Part shown: piece by piece, positions 45,110 to 53,609 of the stretch | Layout: every line of letters begins with the position of its first letter | Position numbering within the stretch: position 1 is the first letter of the stretch | NCBI RefSeq assembly: GCF_914271435.1 | Contig: NZ_CAJZAI010000005.1 | Span: 280,211-344,210 of the forward strand | Direction of reading: 5' to 3' | From: Cupriavidus laharis | Lineage (GTDB): Bacteria; Pseudomonadota; Gammaproteobacteria; Burkholderiales; Burkholderiaceae | Length of the DNA stretch: 64,000 nt | Translations under genes and position numbers: made by a program | Notes under the pieces: model-generated | Databases searched by the model: none | The model's input: the letters and a program-made list of their open reading frames with translations, nothing else | What the model was told of the DNA's origin: nothing

Positions 45110-45601
45110 GTGAGCAAGGTGGAGTTGGACAAGATCGACCGGAAGATCCTTGAGGTGCTGCAGACCAACGGGCGGTTGACCAACCTGGAGGTGGCCGAGC
45201 GCGTGAACCTGTCGCCGAGCCCGTGCCTGCGGCGCATCCGCCGGCTGGAGGAGATTGGCGTGATCCGCCAGTACGCGGCGCTGCTGGAGCCCGGCAAGAT
45301 CGGCCTTGGCCTGCTGGCCTATATCAACGTCCGGCTGGAAAAGCATGGCGGTGCGCCCAAGGGCAAGGCGCCGCTGGACCTGTTCCGCGCTTCCATTGCC
45401 ACGTGGCCGGAAGTTGCGGCCTGCCATGCCATGACCGGCGAGATGGACCTGCTGCTCAAGGTCTACGTCGAAGACATGGAGCACTTCGCGCGCTTCATGC
45501 AGGAGCAGTTGCTGGCTCACCCGTCCGTCATCGACGTCCGGTCCAGTTTTGCCCTGGAGAGCATCAAGGACACCACGGCGCTGCCCGTGGCCGGAGGCTG
45601 A
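45110..45601 (+). CDS. Lrp/AsnC-family transcriptional regulator
   Basis: A 163 aa regulator. The HTH domain is residues 1-60 (VELDKIDRKILEVLQTNGRLTNLEVAERVNLSPSPCLRRIRRLEEIGVIRQY) and the RAM ligand-binding domain follows (70-150; the CHAMTGEMDLLLKVYVEDMEHFARFM strand). The starting GTG is 12 nt after GGAG; an in-frame TTG at 45077 lies within the operator region and is less likely. The effector, an amino acid in most relatives, is unknown. Confidence 0.87.
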   Translation: MSKVELDKIDRKILEVLQTNGRLTNLEVAERVNLSPSPCLRRIRRLEEIGVIRQYAALLEPGKIGLGLLAYINVRLEKHGGAPKGKAPLDLFRASIATWPEVAACHAMTGEMDLLLKVYVEDMEHFARFMQEQLLAHPSVIDVRSSFALESIKDTTALPVAGG

Positions 45602-45620
45602 GCCGCGCGTAAAAACAAAA

Positions 45621-45645
45621 ACGGCGCATCGTCACGATGCGCCGT
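45621..45645 (-). terminator. Rho-independent terminator of the GNAT gene
   Basis: Perfect 11-bp stem (ACGGCGCATCG and its complement) with TCA loop. The A-tract lies on its left side, so the U-tract follows the stem on the minus strand. It therefore ends transcription of the GNAT gene, and may also stop the plus-strand lrp transcript. Confidence 0.85.
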
Positions 45646-45686
45646 CTGGCGAGAGGTCCGGGTCTGGCCGGACTGCGGCAAAGGTA

Positions 45687-46385
45687 TCAGGCGGTACCCT
45701 TCTGCGGCACCATCGAGCGCCAGAAGCGCAGTCCGAAGCGGCGCGCGTCGCGCAGGTTGCGGCGCACCAGATAGTCGAGGTCGGCAACCTGTTCGTCCAG
45801 CGCCTCGGTCAGGCGGCTCATGGTGTCCGCCGGCGGCAGTTCCAGGTAGGCGTCGGCCTCGCCGTACGCGTACTGCACCTTCATGCCGGCCTTCTTGGCG
45901 ATGTGCATCATCGCTGCATTGCGCGACAGGCAGTGCATGTACAGCGTGCGCACGCTGGTGTTGCGGCCGTGGATGGCGGCACGCTCGAACAGCGCACTGC
46001 CGATGCCGCGTCCGCGCGCGCTCTTGGAAACCGACACGCCGAATTCCGCCACGCGGCCCTGTGCGTTGTCGCGCAGGTTGGCGAAGTGGCCGACGCCGAC
46101 CAGTTCGAGCTTTTCGTCGTACACGCCAAACACGGAGTCGTGGTCGAAGTCGATGCTGTCGACGTACGCTTCGATCACGTGATCGCCCACCGACTGGCCG
46201 AAACGGAGCAGGCGATCCTCCTCGCCCAGGGCGAGGAAATGCTTCAGCAGGCGCGAGCGGTGATGGGCGGCCAGCTCGCGCACCAGAACGGTGGCGCGCT
46301 GGGCGGCCTGTGCGGCTTCGGCTGCCTTGCGCAGATCTTCGTCGGTTACGGCGCCGACGGCCTTGCTCAGTTCGAGCGGATTCAC
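45687..46385 (-). CDS. GNAT-family N-acetyltransferase
   Basis: A 232 aa protein with an acetyl-CoA-binding core: RVAEFGVSVSKSARGRGIGSALFERAAIHGRN, where the ARGRGIGSAL P-loop-like motif binds acetyl-CoA, and TLYMHCLSRNAAMMHIAKKAGM. Residues before 80 form an extra helical N-terminus. GTG 46385 is preferred because AAGGAA lies 5 nt before it; the substrate is unknown. Ends 40 nt before its terminator. Confidence 0.82.
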   Translation of the reverse strand: MNPLELSKAVGAVTDEDLRKAAEAAQAAQRATVLVRELAAHHRSRLLKHFLALGEEDRLLRFGQSVGDHVIEAYVDSIDFDHDSVFGVYDEKLELVGVGHFANLRDNAQGRVAEFGVSVSKSARGRGIGSALFERAAIHGRNTSVRTLYMHCLSRNAAMMHIAKKAGMKVQYAYGEADAYLELPPADTMSRLTEALDEQVADLDYLVRRNLRDARRFGLRFWRSMVPQKGTA

Positions 46386-46733
46386 GATGTTTCCTTCCCG
46401 GTGCAATCCGGTTCAATCAGCGATAAAAATAGCATCGCTGTGGTGTTTGGCCAGGCACTTTTGCCTAACAACATGCCAGATTCGGGCAAACACTATCTTG
46501 ATGCGACACGAAAAGTATTGTAGCGGAACTGTCAGTTACGCGTAAGCTTCCTGCGACGCAGCAGCGTCGCTCGAACCAGATTTATGAAAAAATCGTGAGC
46601 AAAATCAAAAACTTGAGAAAATGTGATGAAGTGTTGCAGCATCCTGCGTGTGTATTTGCTGCAACGCCGCATCTCCTTGCGCAACACGATGCCCGCCGAA
46701 GCGGGTACGCCTGAGCTTCCGGACTGATCCGCC
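46386..46733. other. 348-bp divergent intergenic region
   Basis: No gene found. It must hold the promoters of the GNAT gene and kefF. A stem-loop with 9-bp perfect arms GTTGCAGCA and TGCTGCAAC (46633-46665, 15-nt loop) precedes kefF, with no T-tract. No confident -35/-10 pair. Confidence 0.5.
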
Positions 46734-46739
46734 GTGCCG

Positions 46740-47297
46740 ATGACCGAATCCCCGATTGTTGTGATCTATGCGCACCCCGCGCCCAGCCGTTCGCGCGTCA
46801 ACCACCCGCTGGCCGAGGCGCTTGCGTCGCTGCCGAACGTCGCCGTCCATGACCTTTATCGCCGCTATGTCGACTACGACATCGACGTCGTCGCCGAGCA
46901 GCGCGCGCTGGCAGCCGCGGACACGGTCGTCCTGCAGTACCCGGTGCACTGGTATAGCGTGCCCCCACTGCTCAAGCTCTGGCTGGACGAGGTGCTCGAA
47001 TATGGCTGGGCCTACGGCCCCGGCGGCACGGCGCTGCGCGGCAAGGCCGTGCTGGCGGTGGCCAGTACCGGCGGCACCTTCGATTCCTATGGACCCGAAG
47101 GCAACCATGGCCACCCGATCGAAGCATTCCTGTTGCCGCTGGAACAGACCGCGCGGCTGTGCGGCATGGACTGGCTGCCGCCGGTGGTGCTGCATGATGC
47201 CGACAACACCGACCCCGCGGCGCTGGCCGGGCATATTGCCCATGTCTGCCGGCGCATTGGCGCCCATGAGGCAGCAGGCGCGGAGGTGCGCGCATGA
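46740..47297 (+). CDS. kefF: KefF/KefG-like NAD(P)H oxidoreductase
   Basis: A 185 aa flavodoxin-fold quinone oxidoreductase. HPAPSRSRVNHPLAEAL and VVLQYPVHWYSVPPLLKLWLDEVL are family blocks. This family supplies the ancillary subunits KefF and KefG of the glutathione-gated K+/H+ antiporters KefC and KefB. ATG 46740 is chosen; a GTG 6 nt upstream is the alternative. The stop overlaps kefC by ATGA, which strongly supports the pair. Whether it matches KefF or KefG cannot be told from sequence alone. Confidence 0.83.
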   Translation: MTESPIVVIYAHPAPSRSRVNHPLAEALASLPNVAVHDLYRRYVDYDIDVVAEQRALAAADTVVLQYPVHWYSVPPLLKLWLDEVLEYGWAYGPGGTALRGKAVLAVASTGGTFDSYGPEGNHGHPIEAFLLPLEQTARLCGMDWLPPVVLHDADNTDPAALAGHIAHVCRRIGAHEAAGAEVRA

Positions 47298-49105
47298 ACC
47301 AGCATGACTTCCTGATCGCGCTGGTGGTCTTCCTGGTGGCGGCGGTGGTGGCGGTGCCGCTGGCGCGCCGCACCGGGCTGGGCGCCGTGCTGGGCTACCT
47401 GCTGGCCGGCGCGGCCATCGGGCCGTTCGCGCTGCGGATGGTGACCAATGTCGAATCGATCCTGCACTTCTCGGAATTCGGCGTGGTGCTGATGATGTTC
47501 GTGATCGGCCTGGAACTGGAGCCGCGCAAGCTCTGGGCGCTGCGGCGGAGCATCTTCGGCTACGGCGGGTTCCAGCTTGCGGCGTGCGCGCTGGTGATCG
47601 GCATCCTTGCGGCGCTCGTCGGCGCACCCTGGCCGGTGGCGCTGGTTGCGGGGCTGGGACTGGCGCTGTCATCCACGGCCATCGCGCTTGCCACGCTGGC
47701 CGAGCGCAACCTGTTTGGCACGCCGGCGGGTGGGGCCAGCTTCGGCATCCTGCTGTTCCAGGACATCGCGGCTATCCCGATGATCGCGCTGCTGCCATTG
47801 CTGGCTGCAGAAAGCGCGGCCGACGCCGGCGGCGCGGGCGGCTGGCAGGCGGCGGCCAAGGCCGTGGCGGTGATTGCCGCCGTGGTGTTTGGCGGCCGCT
47901 ACCTGGTGCGTCCGGCCTTGCGCTTCATCGCCCGGACCGACATGCGCGAGATGTTCACCGCGTTCGCGCTGCTGCTGGTGGTGGGCATTGCCCTGATGAT
48001 GGATGCGGTAGGCCTGTCGATGGCGCTGGGCACCTTCGTGGCCGGCGTGCTGCTGGCCGATTCCGAATACCGCCACGCGCTCGAGGCCGACCTGGAGCCG
48101 TTCAAGGGCCTGCTGCTCGGCATGTTCTTCATGGCAGTCGGGATGTCGATCGACTTCGCGGTGCTGGCGCGCGCGCCGGGGACCGTGCTCGGGCTGGTGG
48201 TGGCCTTCGTGGTCGCCAAGACTGCCGTGCTGGTGCTGCTGGCACGGTATTTCGCCATCGCGCGCGGCCAGCGGTTGCTGTTCGCACTGCTGATCTCGCA
48301 GGGCGGCGAATTCGCCTTCGTCGTGTTCGGCGTGGCCGGCACGTCGGGCCTGCTGCCGCGCGAGACCGAGGCGCTGCTGGTGCTGATCGTGGCCTTGTCC
48401 ATGGTGGCTACGCCCCTGTTGCTGCTCGCCTATGACCGGCTGGTGGCGCCCCGCGCCGGGGCGATGAAGCAGCGCGCGGACGACGCCATTACGCCGCAGG
48501 ACAATCCCGTACTGATTGCCGGCTTCGGGCGTTTCGGCCAGATCATCGGCCGTTTGCTGTACGCGCAGGGCATCGGCGTGACCGTGCTGGACCATGATCC
48601 CGACCAGATCGAATTCCTGCGCCAGTACGGCTTCAAGATCTTCTACGGCGATGCCACGCGGCTGGACCTGCTGGAGGCCGCAGGCATTGCCAAGGCGCGC
48701 ATCCTGGTCGTGGCCATCGACGGCATGGACGACAGCCTGCAGCTGATCGACCGCGTGCGCGAGCGCTATCCGGCGCTGCAGATCTACGCCCGGGCGCGCC
48801 ATGTCTCGCACATTTACCAGCTCAAGGACCGCGGCGTGCACCTGTTCGAGCGCGAGATGTTCGAGGGTTCGCTGATGCTGGGCCGGCGGGTGCTGGAAGG
48901 GCTGGGGTTTGATCCGGCCGAGGCCCGCAACGTGGCGCTGCGGTTCCGCCGGCACAACATCCAGGCCATCGACCGCTTCTACCCGCACTACACCGACCAG
49001 AAGAAGCTGGTGTCGCTGGCGCGCCAGGCGCGCGACGAGCTGGAAGAGATGTTCCGCCAGGATCGCGAGCAGCGGCGCCAGCGGGAAGAGGCCGAATGGT
49101 CGTGA
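47294..49105 (+). CDS. kefC: KefB/KefC-type K+/H+ antiporter
   Basis: A 603 aa protein: a 12-13-helix Na+/H+-exchanger-like domain (1-390), then the RCK NAD-binding domain (about 400-520; PVLIAGFGRFGQIIGRLLYAQGIGVTVLDHDPDQI), and a C-terminal region of charged residues. It expels K+ and acidifies the cytoplasm to protect against electrophiles when glutathione adducts bind. Translationally coupled to kefF. Confidence 0.9.
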   Translation: MNQHDFLIALVVFLVAAVVAVPLARRTGLGAVLGYLLAGAAIGPFALRMVTNVESILHFSEFGVVLMMFVIGLELEPRKLWALRRSIFGYGGFQLAACALVIGILAALVGAPWPVALVAGLGLALSSTAIALATLAERNLFGTPAGGASFGILLFQDIAAIPMIALLPLLAAESAADAGGAGGWQAAAKAVAVIAAVVFGGRYLVRPALRFIARTDMREMFTAFALLLVVGIALMMDAVGLSMALGTFVAGVLLADSEYRHALEADLEPFKGLLLGMFFMAVGMSIDFAVLARAPGTVLGLVVAFVVAKTAVLVLLARYFAIARGQRLLFALLISQGGEFAFVVFGVAGTSGLLPRETEALLVLIVALSMVATPLLLLAYDRLVAPRAGAMKQRADDAITPQDNPVLIAGFGRFGQIIGRLLYAQGIGVTVLDHDPDQIEFLRQYGFKIFYGDATRLDLLEAAGIAKARILVVAIDGMDDSLQLIDRVRERYPALQIYARARHVSHIYQLKDRGVHLFEREMFEGSLMLGRRVLEGLGFDPAEARNVALRFRRHNIQAIDRFYPHYTDQKKLVSLARQARDELEEMFRQDREQRRQREEAEWS

Positions 49106-49124
49106 CGGCCGGGCCGGTCCGCCT

Positions 49125-49760
49125 TCAGCGGCGGGCCAGTGCTTCCCCAGGTGTGCCGGCCTTGCCCGGCAGCCCGCCTTCGAGCATGTCCACCACCATG
49201 TCGGCGAACGCTGCGTAGGACAGCTTGCCGCCCGGCTTGAGCCAGGTGAAGGTCCAGTTGATCATGCCGAATACTGTCATGGTCAGCGCGGTCTGGTTCT
49301 CGCGCGTGACACGCTCCGGGTAGGCGCGCCGCAGCATGCGCGAGAACGCCGCGACCACGTCGCGCTCGCGGCCGAGGATGATGTCGCGCTGTTCGTCGGC
49401 CAGGAACTTGACGTCGTTGATCAGCGCGATGTGGCGCGTCTGCGAGTTCTCGTACTCGGCCAGGAAGGCGCGGATCAGGCTGGCGAAGCTTTCGCGGTCG
49501 GTGCGGCCCTGGCGCTCGGAATCGGCCTCGACCTCGGTGACGATCAGCATCAGCCGGCGCGTGTAGCGGTCCAGCAGGTCGAACAGGATCGCTTCCTTGC
49601 TCTCGTAGTAGTGGTACAGGCGCGCCTTGGAGGTGCCGCAGGCGGCAGCCAGGTCGGCCATCGAGGTGCTCGGGTAGCTGCTGTTGGCAAAGGCAGCGGC
49701 CGCCAGTTCCAGGATCTGCTCGCGCTGTGCTTCGAAATCGGGTGCCTTGGTTCGCGCCAT
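49125..49760 (-). CDS. TetR-family regulator, likely PaaR
   Basis: A 211 aa TetR repressor with N-terminal HTH (MARTKAPDFEAQREQILELAAAAFANSSYPSTSMADLAAACGTSKARLYHYYESKEAILFDLLD) and an effector-binding helical domain. It lies downstream of the paa genes, and a TetR-type palindrome precedes paaA (54702-54713). PaaR in Burkholderia senses phenylacetyl-CoA and represses the pathway; that role here is inferred from position. Confidence 0.8.
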   Translation of the reverse strand: MARTKAPDFEAQREQILELAAAAFANSSYPSTSMADLAAACGTSKARLYHYYESKEAILFDLLDRYTRRLMLIVTEVEADSERQGRTDRESFASLIRAFLAEYENSQTRHIALINDVKFLADEQRDIILGRERDVVAAFSRMLRRAYPERVTRENQTALTMTVFGMINWTFTWLKPGGKLSYAAFADMVVDMLEGGLPGKAGTPGEALARR

Positions 49761-49809
49761 GTCAGTCCGGCAGGGAGTGTCCGGGGGAGGGGGAGGAAGA
49801 AGGGGCGGG

Positions 49810-50604
49810 CTATTCCGCGCCGGACGTCTGGTGCCGGCGCAGCTCGCAGGTTTCCAGGGAGTCCGCGTTGCCGCGCAGGACCATGCGTCCCATGGAGATC
49901 AGCTCCCGGCAGCGCCAGAACACGAACCAGTCGCTGGCCAGCAGGCCTTCGATGGCGCCCATCACGCTGCCCACCACCTCGGCTGCTGGCGTCCATTCGG
50001 ACGGAGCGCGTTCCATGATGATGTCGTCGATGCTGTGGTAGGCCGCCGGCACCAGCGTATTGCCCTTCCACAGCCGCACGTCGGCGTTCTCGCGTACGTT
50101 CTGCTGCCATTCGTAGCCCAGCCGGCCCAGGCGCAGCACCGAGACCGGCGCAATGGTCGAGAAGCGCCGCGCCAGCCGCGCCGGCGAGTACATGCCGATG
50201 GCCGCCAGCCCGGCCTGCGGCGGCAGTTCCAGCTCGCGCAGGTCCATGGCCACCTCATTGATGCGCTGGGGCGCCTGATAGAGGTGGAACACCACGCGGC
50301 GCAGCATCAGCTGGTCGGCCGCGCTCTGGCCGTGCCAGATGGCGACTTCCATCTCGCTCTGGCGCAACGTCTGCAACTGGTCCAGCGCCTGGCGCATCTC
50401 GGCGGTGAAGTCGATATCGGTATGGGGAGCCACGCGCTGCCAGAAGCCGGAACGGAGCTGGCCGGTGCTGTCCACGTCGACGAGCGGACCCACGGCCAGG
50501 TCGTCGCGCAGCACGACTACGGGGTCGGGCCGGGCTGCCTGGGCCAGCGCCTGGCGCAGGGTATTTCCGGCGACATCGCCGTTGACGACGTGGATATATT
50601 GCAT
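49810..50604 (-). CDS. DUF1835/DUF3658-like protein
   Basis: A 264 aa cytoplasmic protein of an uncharacterised family. The N-terminal domain (1-110) reads MQYIHVVNGDVAGNTLRQALAQAARPDPVVVLRDDLAVGPLVDV with the typical GDxA and RDDLAVGPL motifs; the C-terminal domain (about 130-260) is separate. It lies between paaE and the TetR gene on the same strand. No link to phenylacetate breakdown is known, so the placement may be fortuitous. Confidence 0.7.
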   Translation of the reverse strand: MQYIHVVNGDVAGNTLRQALAQAARPDPVVVLRDDLAVGPLVDVDSTGQLRSGFWQRVAPHTDIDFTAEMRQALDQLQTLRQSEMEVAIWHGQSAADQLMLRRVVFHLYQAPQRINEVAMDLRELELPPQAGLAAIGMYSPARLARRFSTIAPVSVLRLGRLGYEWQQNVRENADVRLWKGNTLVPAAYHSIDDIIMERAPSEWTPAAEVVGSVMGAIEGLLASDWFVFWRCRELISMGRMVLRGNADSLETCELRRHQTSGAE

Positions 50605-50748
50605 GGCCGTGATTGTATATGGGTAGGACGGTTGTCAGTCACCTGCCGGAGCCGGCAACGCGCTCCCTTCCCATTGTAATCACGGCGTGACTTCGCCAGC
50701 CTGGCGCGCCCGCCACGGCGCGCGGCGCGGCGCACGTTCAGCGATCGT

Positions 50749-51837
50749 TCACCGTTCGTCGTAGCTGACCACCACCCTGGGCGTCAGCGCCCGGGCCTGG
50801 CAGGTGAGCACGAAGCCTTTTTCCATCTCCCACGGCTCCAGCGTGTAGTTCTTCTCCATCTCGACCTGGCCCTCGAGTACCTTGGCACGGCAGGTGCAAC
50901 AAACGCCGCCCTTGCATGCATAGGGCAGGTCCAGCCCGGCCGCGAGCGCGGTGTCTAGCACTTTGCCGTATTCCATCGGCAGCCGCATGGTGTGCTGCTT
51001 GCCGTCCAGCACCACCACCAGCTCGGCCGTGCCGGCGTGGTCGGCATGGGCGTGCGCCGGGGCGCGCTTCTGGCGGTCCACCGGCACGCCGAAACGTTCG
51101 GCATGGATGCGGTGCGGATCCAGCCCGGCATCGCGCAGCGCCGCTTCTACGTCGTCGATCATTGAGGCAGGGCCGCACACGAAGGCGGCATCGATGGATT
51201 CCACCGGGATCAGCGTCTGCAGGAAGGCCGTGACGCGGGCATGGTCGAGCCGCCCGTGCAGCAGGTCGACCTCCTGCGGCTGGCGCGACAGCACGTGGTA
51301 CAGGGTGAAGCGCGCCAGGTACTGGTTCTTCAGGTCTTCGAGCGCCTCGGAAAAGATGATGCTGTCGACGTTGCGGTTGCCGTAGACCAGCGTGAAGCGG
51401 CTTTGCGGTTCGGCCGCCAGCGTGGTGCGGATGAGCGACAGCACCGGGGTGATGCCGCTGCCCGCGGCAAAGGCGACATAGTGGCGTGCCGCGCCAGCGT
51501 CGAGCGGCACGTAGAAGCGGCCGTCCGGCGTCATCACGTCGATGACCTGCCCGGGCGCCAGCGTGTCGTGCAGGTGCGCGGAAAACATGCCGTCCTCCAC
51601 CAGCTTGACTGCCACGCGCAGCTCGCCGCGCTCGATGTAGTCCTGCACGCCGCAGCAGATGGAATACGAGCGGCGCAGGTCCTGCCCGTCGACCGGGGCC
51701 CGCAGGGTCAGGAACTGGCCCTGCGTGAAGCGGTAGGCGTCGCGCAGGGTCTCGGGCACCTCGAACGCGATGGAGATCGTGTCAGCTGTCTCGGGGCGCA
51801 CCTGCGCCACGCGCAGCGGATGGAACTGTGGGGTCAT
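50749..51837 (-). CDS. paaE: PaaE, reductase of phenylacetyl-CoA epoxidase
   Basis: A 362 aa ferredoxin-NADP reductase-type protein: FAD domain (LRRSYSICCGV), NAD(P) domain (YVAFAAGSGITPVLSLI), and a C-terminal plant-type [2Fe-2S] domain with CKGGVCCTCRAKV and a later CQA cysteine. It supplies electrons from NADPH to the PaaA diiron centre. Last paa gene of the cluster, 33 nt after paaD. Confidence 0.94.
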   Translation of the reverse strand: MTPQFHPLRVAQVRPETADTISIAFEVPETLRDAYRFTQGQFLTLRAPVDGQDLRRSYSICCGVQDYIERGELRVAVKLVEDGMFSAHLHDTLAPGQVIDVMTPDGRFYVPLDAGAARHYVAFAAGSGITPVLSLIRTTLAAEPQSRFTLVYGNRNVDSIIFSEALEDLKNQYLARFTLYHVLSRQPQEVDLLHGRLDHARVTAFLQTLIPVESIDAAFVCGPASMIDDVEAALRDAGLDPHRIHAERFGVPVDRQKRAPAHAHADHAGTAELVVVLDGKQHTMRLPMEYGKVLDTALAAGLDLPYACKGGVCCTCRAKVLEGQVEMEKNYTLEPWEMEKGFVLTCQARALTPRVVVSYDER

Positions 51838-51870
51838 GGCAGCTCGCTCGGGACGGCGGGGTCAGTAGGG

Positions 51871-52413
51871 TTAGTAGGGCTTGAAGTAGTCGAACGGCTC
51901 GCGGCAGTCCAGGCAGCGGTAGAGCGCCTTGCAGGCCGTGGACGCGAAGCGCGAGATTTCCTGTGTGTGGCGACCGCCGCAGCGCGGGCAAGTCACCGTG
52001 TCGGGCACGCCGGCACGTGCCGCGCGCGGCACGAAGTGCAGCGGTTGCGTGGCGGGCGCTGTGCCGCATGGCTGCGGCGGGGCGATGCCGAACTCGCGCA
52101 GGCGTTCGCGCGCGGCGTCGCTGATCCAGTCGGTCGTCCACGCCGGCGACAAGGCCGTGCGGATCCGCCATGGTCCAAGCCCCGCCGCATCGAGCGCCTG
52201 GCCGATGTCCTCGGCGATCTGCGACATGGCCGGGCAGCCCGAATAGGTCGGTGTGATCGTGACTTCCAGCGTGGCGCCGTCAGCCACCGTGATATCGCGC
52301 AGGATGCCGAGACCGCGGATCGATACCACCGGGATTTCCGGGTCGGGCACGGCCTCCAGCGCGTCCCACGCGCGCGCGGTGCGTTCTGCGTTGGAATTGG
52401 CCATGGTGGTCAT
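51871..52413 (-). CDS. paaD: PaaD, phenylacetyl-CoA epoxidase maturation protein
   Basis: A 180 aa protein with an N-terminal MIP18/DUF59 domain (WDALEAVPDPEIPVVSIRGLGILRDI) and C-terminal zinc cysteines (TCPRCGG, CKALYRCLDCREPFDYFK). PaaD is thought to mature the diiron or Fe-S centres of the epoxidase. Start ATG 52413; an ATG 9 nt later (52404) is possible. Confidence 0.92.
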   Translation of the reverse strand: MTTMANSNAERTARAWDALEAVPDPEIPVVSIRGLGILRDITVADGATLEVTITPTYSGCPAMSQIAEDIGQALDAAGLGPWRIRTALSPAWTTDWISDAARERLREFGIAPPQPCGTAPATQPLHFVPRAARAGVPDTVTCPRCGGRHTQEISRFASTACKALYRCLDCREPFDYFKPY

Positions 52414-52444
52414 GTCCGTCCCCGTTGGCTGTCGCCGGCCAGTG

Positions 52445-53287
52445 CTACCACTGTGCGCCGGGGTGGGCGCGCGCCAGGCTCTGCATCTCGGCAAGCAGGT
52501 AGCTCATATGCTCCGAATGCAGGCCGTGCTTGCCGGTGGACAGGAAGGCGCTCGGCACGGGCTTGTCGAGCGTGGCGGCCTCGAGGGTCTCGTCGACCGT
52601 TGCCTCCCACGCGTCGCGCAGGTCGGAGGTTGGCACGGCCACGCCCTGGGCCGCCGCGAGCTGTTCCACTTCGTCGCTGGCGAAGCACTCGTTCATGTAT
52701 GGCATCAGGTGGTCGAGCGCGTGCTGCATGCGCCGGTGCGAGGCCTCGGTGCCGTCGCCAAGGCGCACCATCCAGCCGGCGGCGTGGTGCAGGTGATAGC
52801 GGGCTTCCTTGACCGACTTGGCCGCGATGGCAGCCAGCTCCGCATCGGTGCTTGCCTGCAGCACATTCCACAGCTCGACCATCAGCGCGCTGTACAGGAA
52901 ATTGCGCGTGATGGTGACGGCGTAGTCGCGGTCGCTGCTCGCGGTGCCGGCCAGCGGGCCGCTGTGCGGCAGCTCGGCCAGCGTCCAGTTGCCGAACTCG
53001 CGTTCGCCGCGCCAGTACGCGTAGTCGTCCTCATGGCGAGGCCGGCCGGTCAGCGCGCCTTCGAGCTCGCCGGCGTGCGCATAGAGCAGCCGGGACTGGC
53101 CGATCAGGTCCAGGCTGATGTTGGCCAGCGCAATGTCTTCTTCGAGCACCGGGCCATGGCCGCACCACTCGGCATTGCGCTGGCCCAGTATCAGCGCGTT
53201 GTCGGCGAGCCGCAGCACATAGCGGAGCGCCGCGGTGCGCTCGGGCGGCAGGTGCGACAGCGCGATGTCGGACGTCGGGGTCGTCAT
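52445..53287 (-). CDS. paaC: PaaC, structural subunit of phenylacetyl-CoA epoxidase
   Basis: A 280 aa helical protein related to the PaaA diiron fold but without complete metal ligands, forming the PaaAC heterodimer. YVLRLADNALILGQRNAEWCGHGPVLEEDIALANISLDLIGQSRLLY and EARYHLHHAAGWMVRLGDGTEAS are family blocks. Located between paaB (12-nt gap) and paaD. Confidence 0.94.
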   Translation of the reverse strand: MTTPTSDIALSHLPPERTAALRYVLRLADNALILGQRNAEWCGHGPVLEEDIALANISLDLIGQSRLLYAHAGELEGALTGRPRHEDDYAYWRGEREFGNWTLAELPHSGPLAGTASSDRDYAVTITRNFLYSALMVELWNVLQASTDAELAAIAAKSVKEARYHLHHAAGWMVRLGDGTEASHRRMQHALDHLMPYMNECFASDEVEQLAAAQGVAVPTSDLRDAWEATVDETLEAATLDKPVPSAFLSTGKHGLHSEHMSYLLAEMQSLARAHPGAQW

Positions 53288-53299
53288 GGTGCCTGGCCC

Positions 53300-53587
53300 T
53301 TACATGTGGTTGACTTCGTCGGGCAGCTGGTAAAAGGTCGGGTGCCGGTAGATCTTGTCGGCCATCGGGTCGAACAGTTCGGCCTTTTCGTCGGGCGCGC
53401 TGGCCGTGATGGCGGTGGACGGCACTACCCAGATCGACACACCCTCCTGGCGGCGCGTATAGACGTCGCGCGCCATGTGCAGCGCCTGCTGGGCGTCCGC
53501 CGCATGCAGGCTGCCGCAATGCTTATGCTCCAGGCCCTGCTTGCTGCGCACGAACACCTCCCATAGCGGCCATTCCTTCTGCGTCAT
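53300..53587 (-). CDS. paaB: PaaB, phenylacetyl-CoA epoxidase subunit
   Basis: A 95 aa subunit that stabilises the complex: MTQKEWPLWEVFVRSKQGLEHKHCGSLHAADAQQAL...DVYTRRQEGVSIWVVPS and the end FYQLPDEVNHM are diagnostic. GGAGA precedes the ATG. Follows paaA by 22 nt. Confidence 0.94.
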   Translation of the reverse strand: MTQKEWPLWEVFVRSKQGLEHKHCGSLHAADAQQALHMARDVYTRRQEGVSIWVVPSTAITASAPDEKAELFDPMADKIYRHPTFYQLPDEVNHM

Positions 53588-53609
53588 GCTGGTCTCCTTG
53601 TCCTTTGCC

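Noticed and set aside
46633..46665. Terminator before kefF
   Set aside because: The hairpin has no T-tract and a 15-nt loop, and it lies between divergent genes, so terminator function is not supported.
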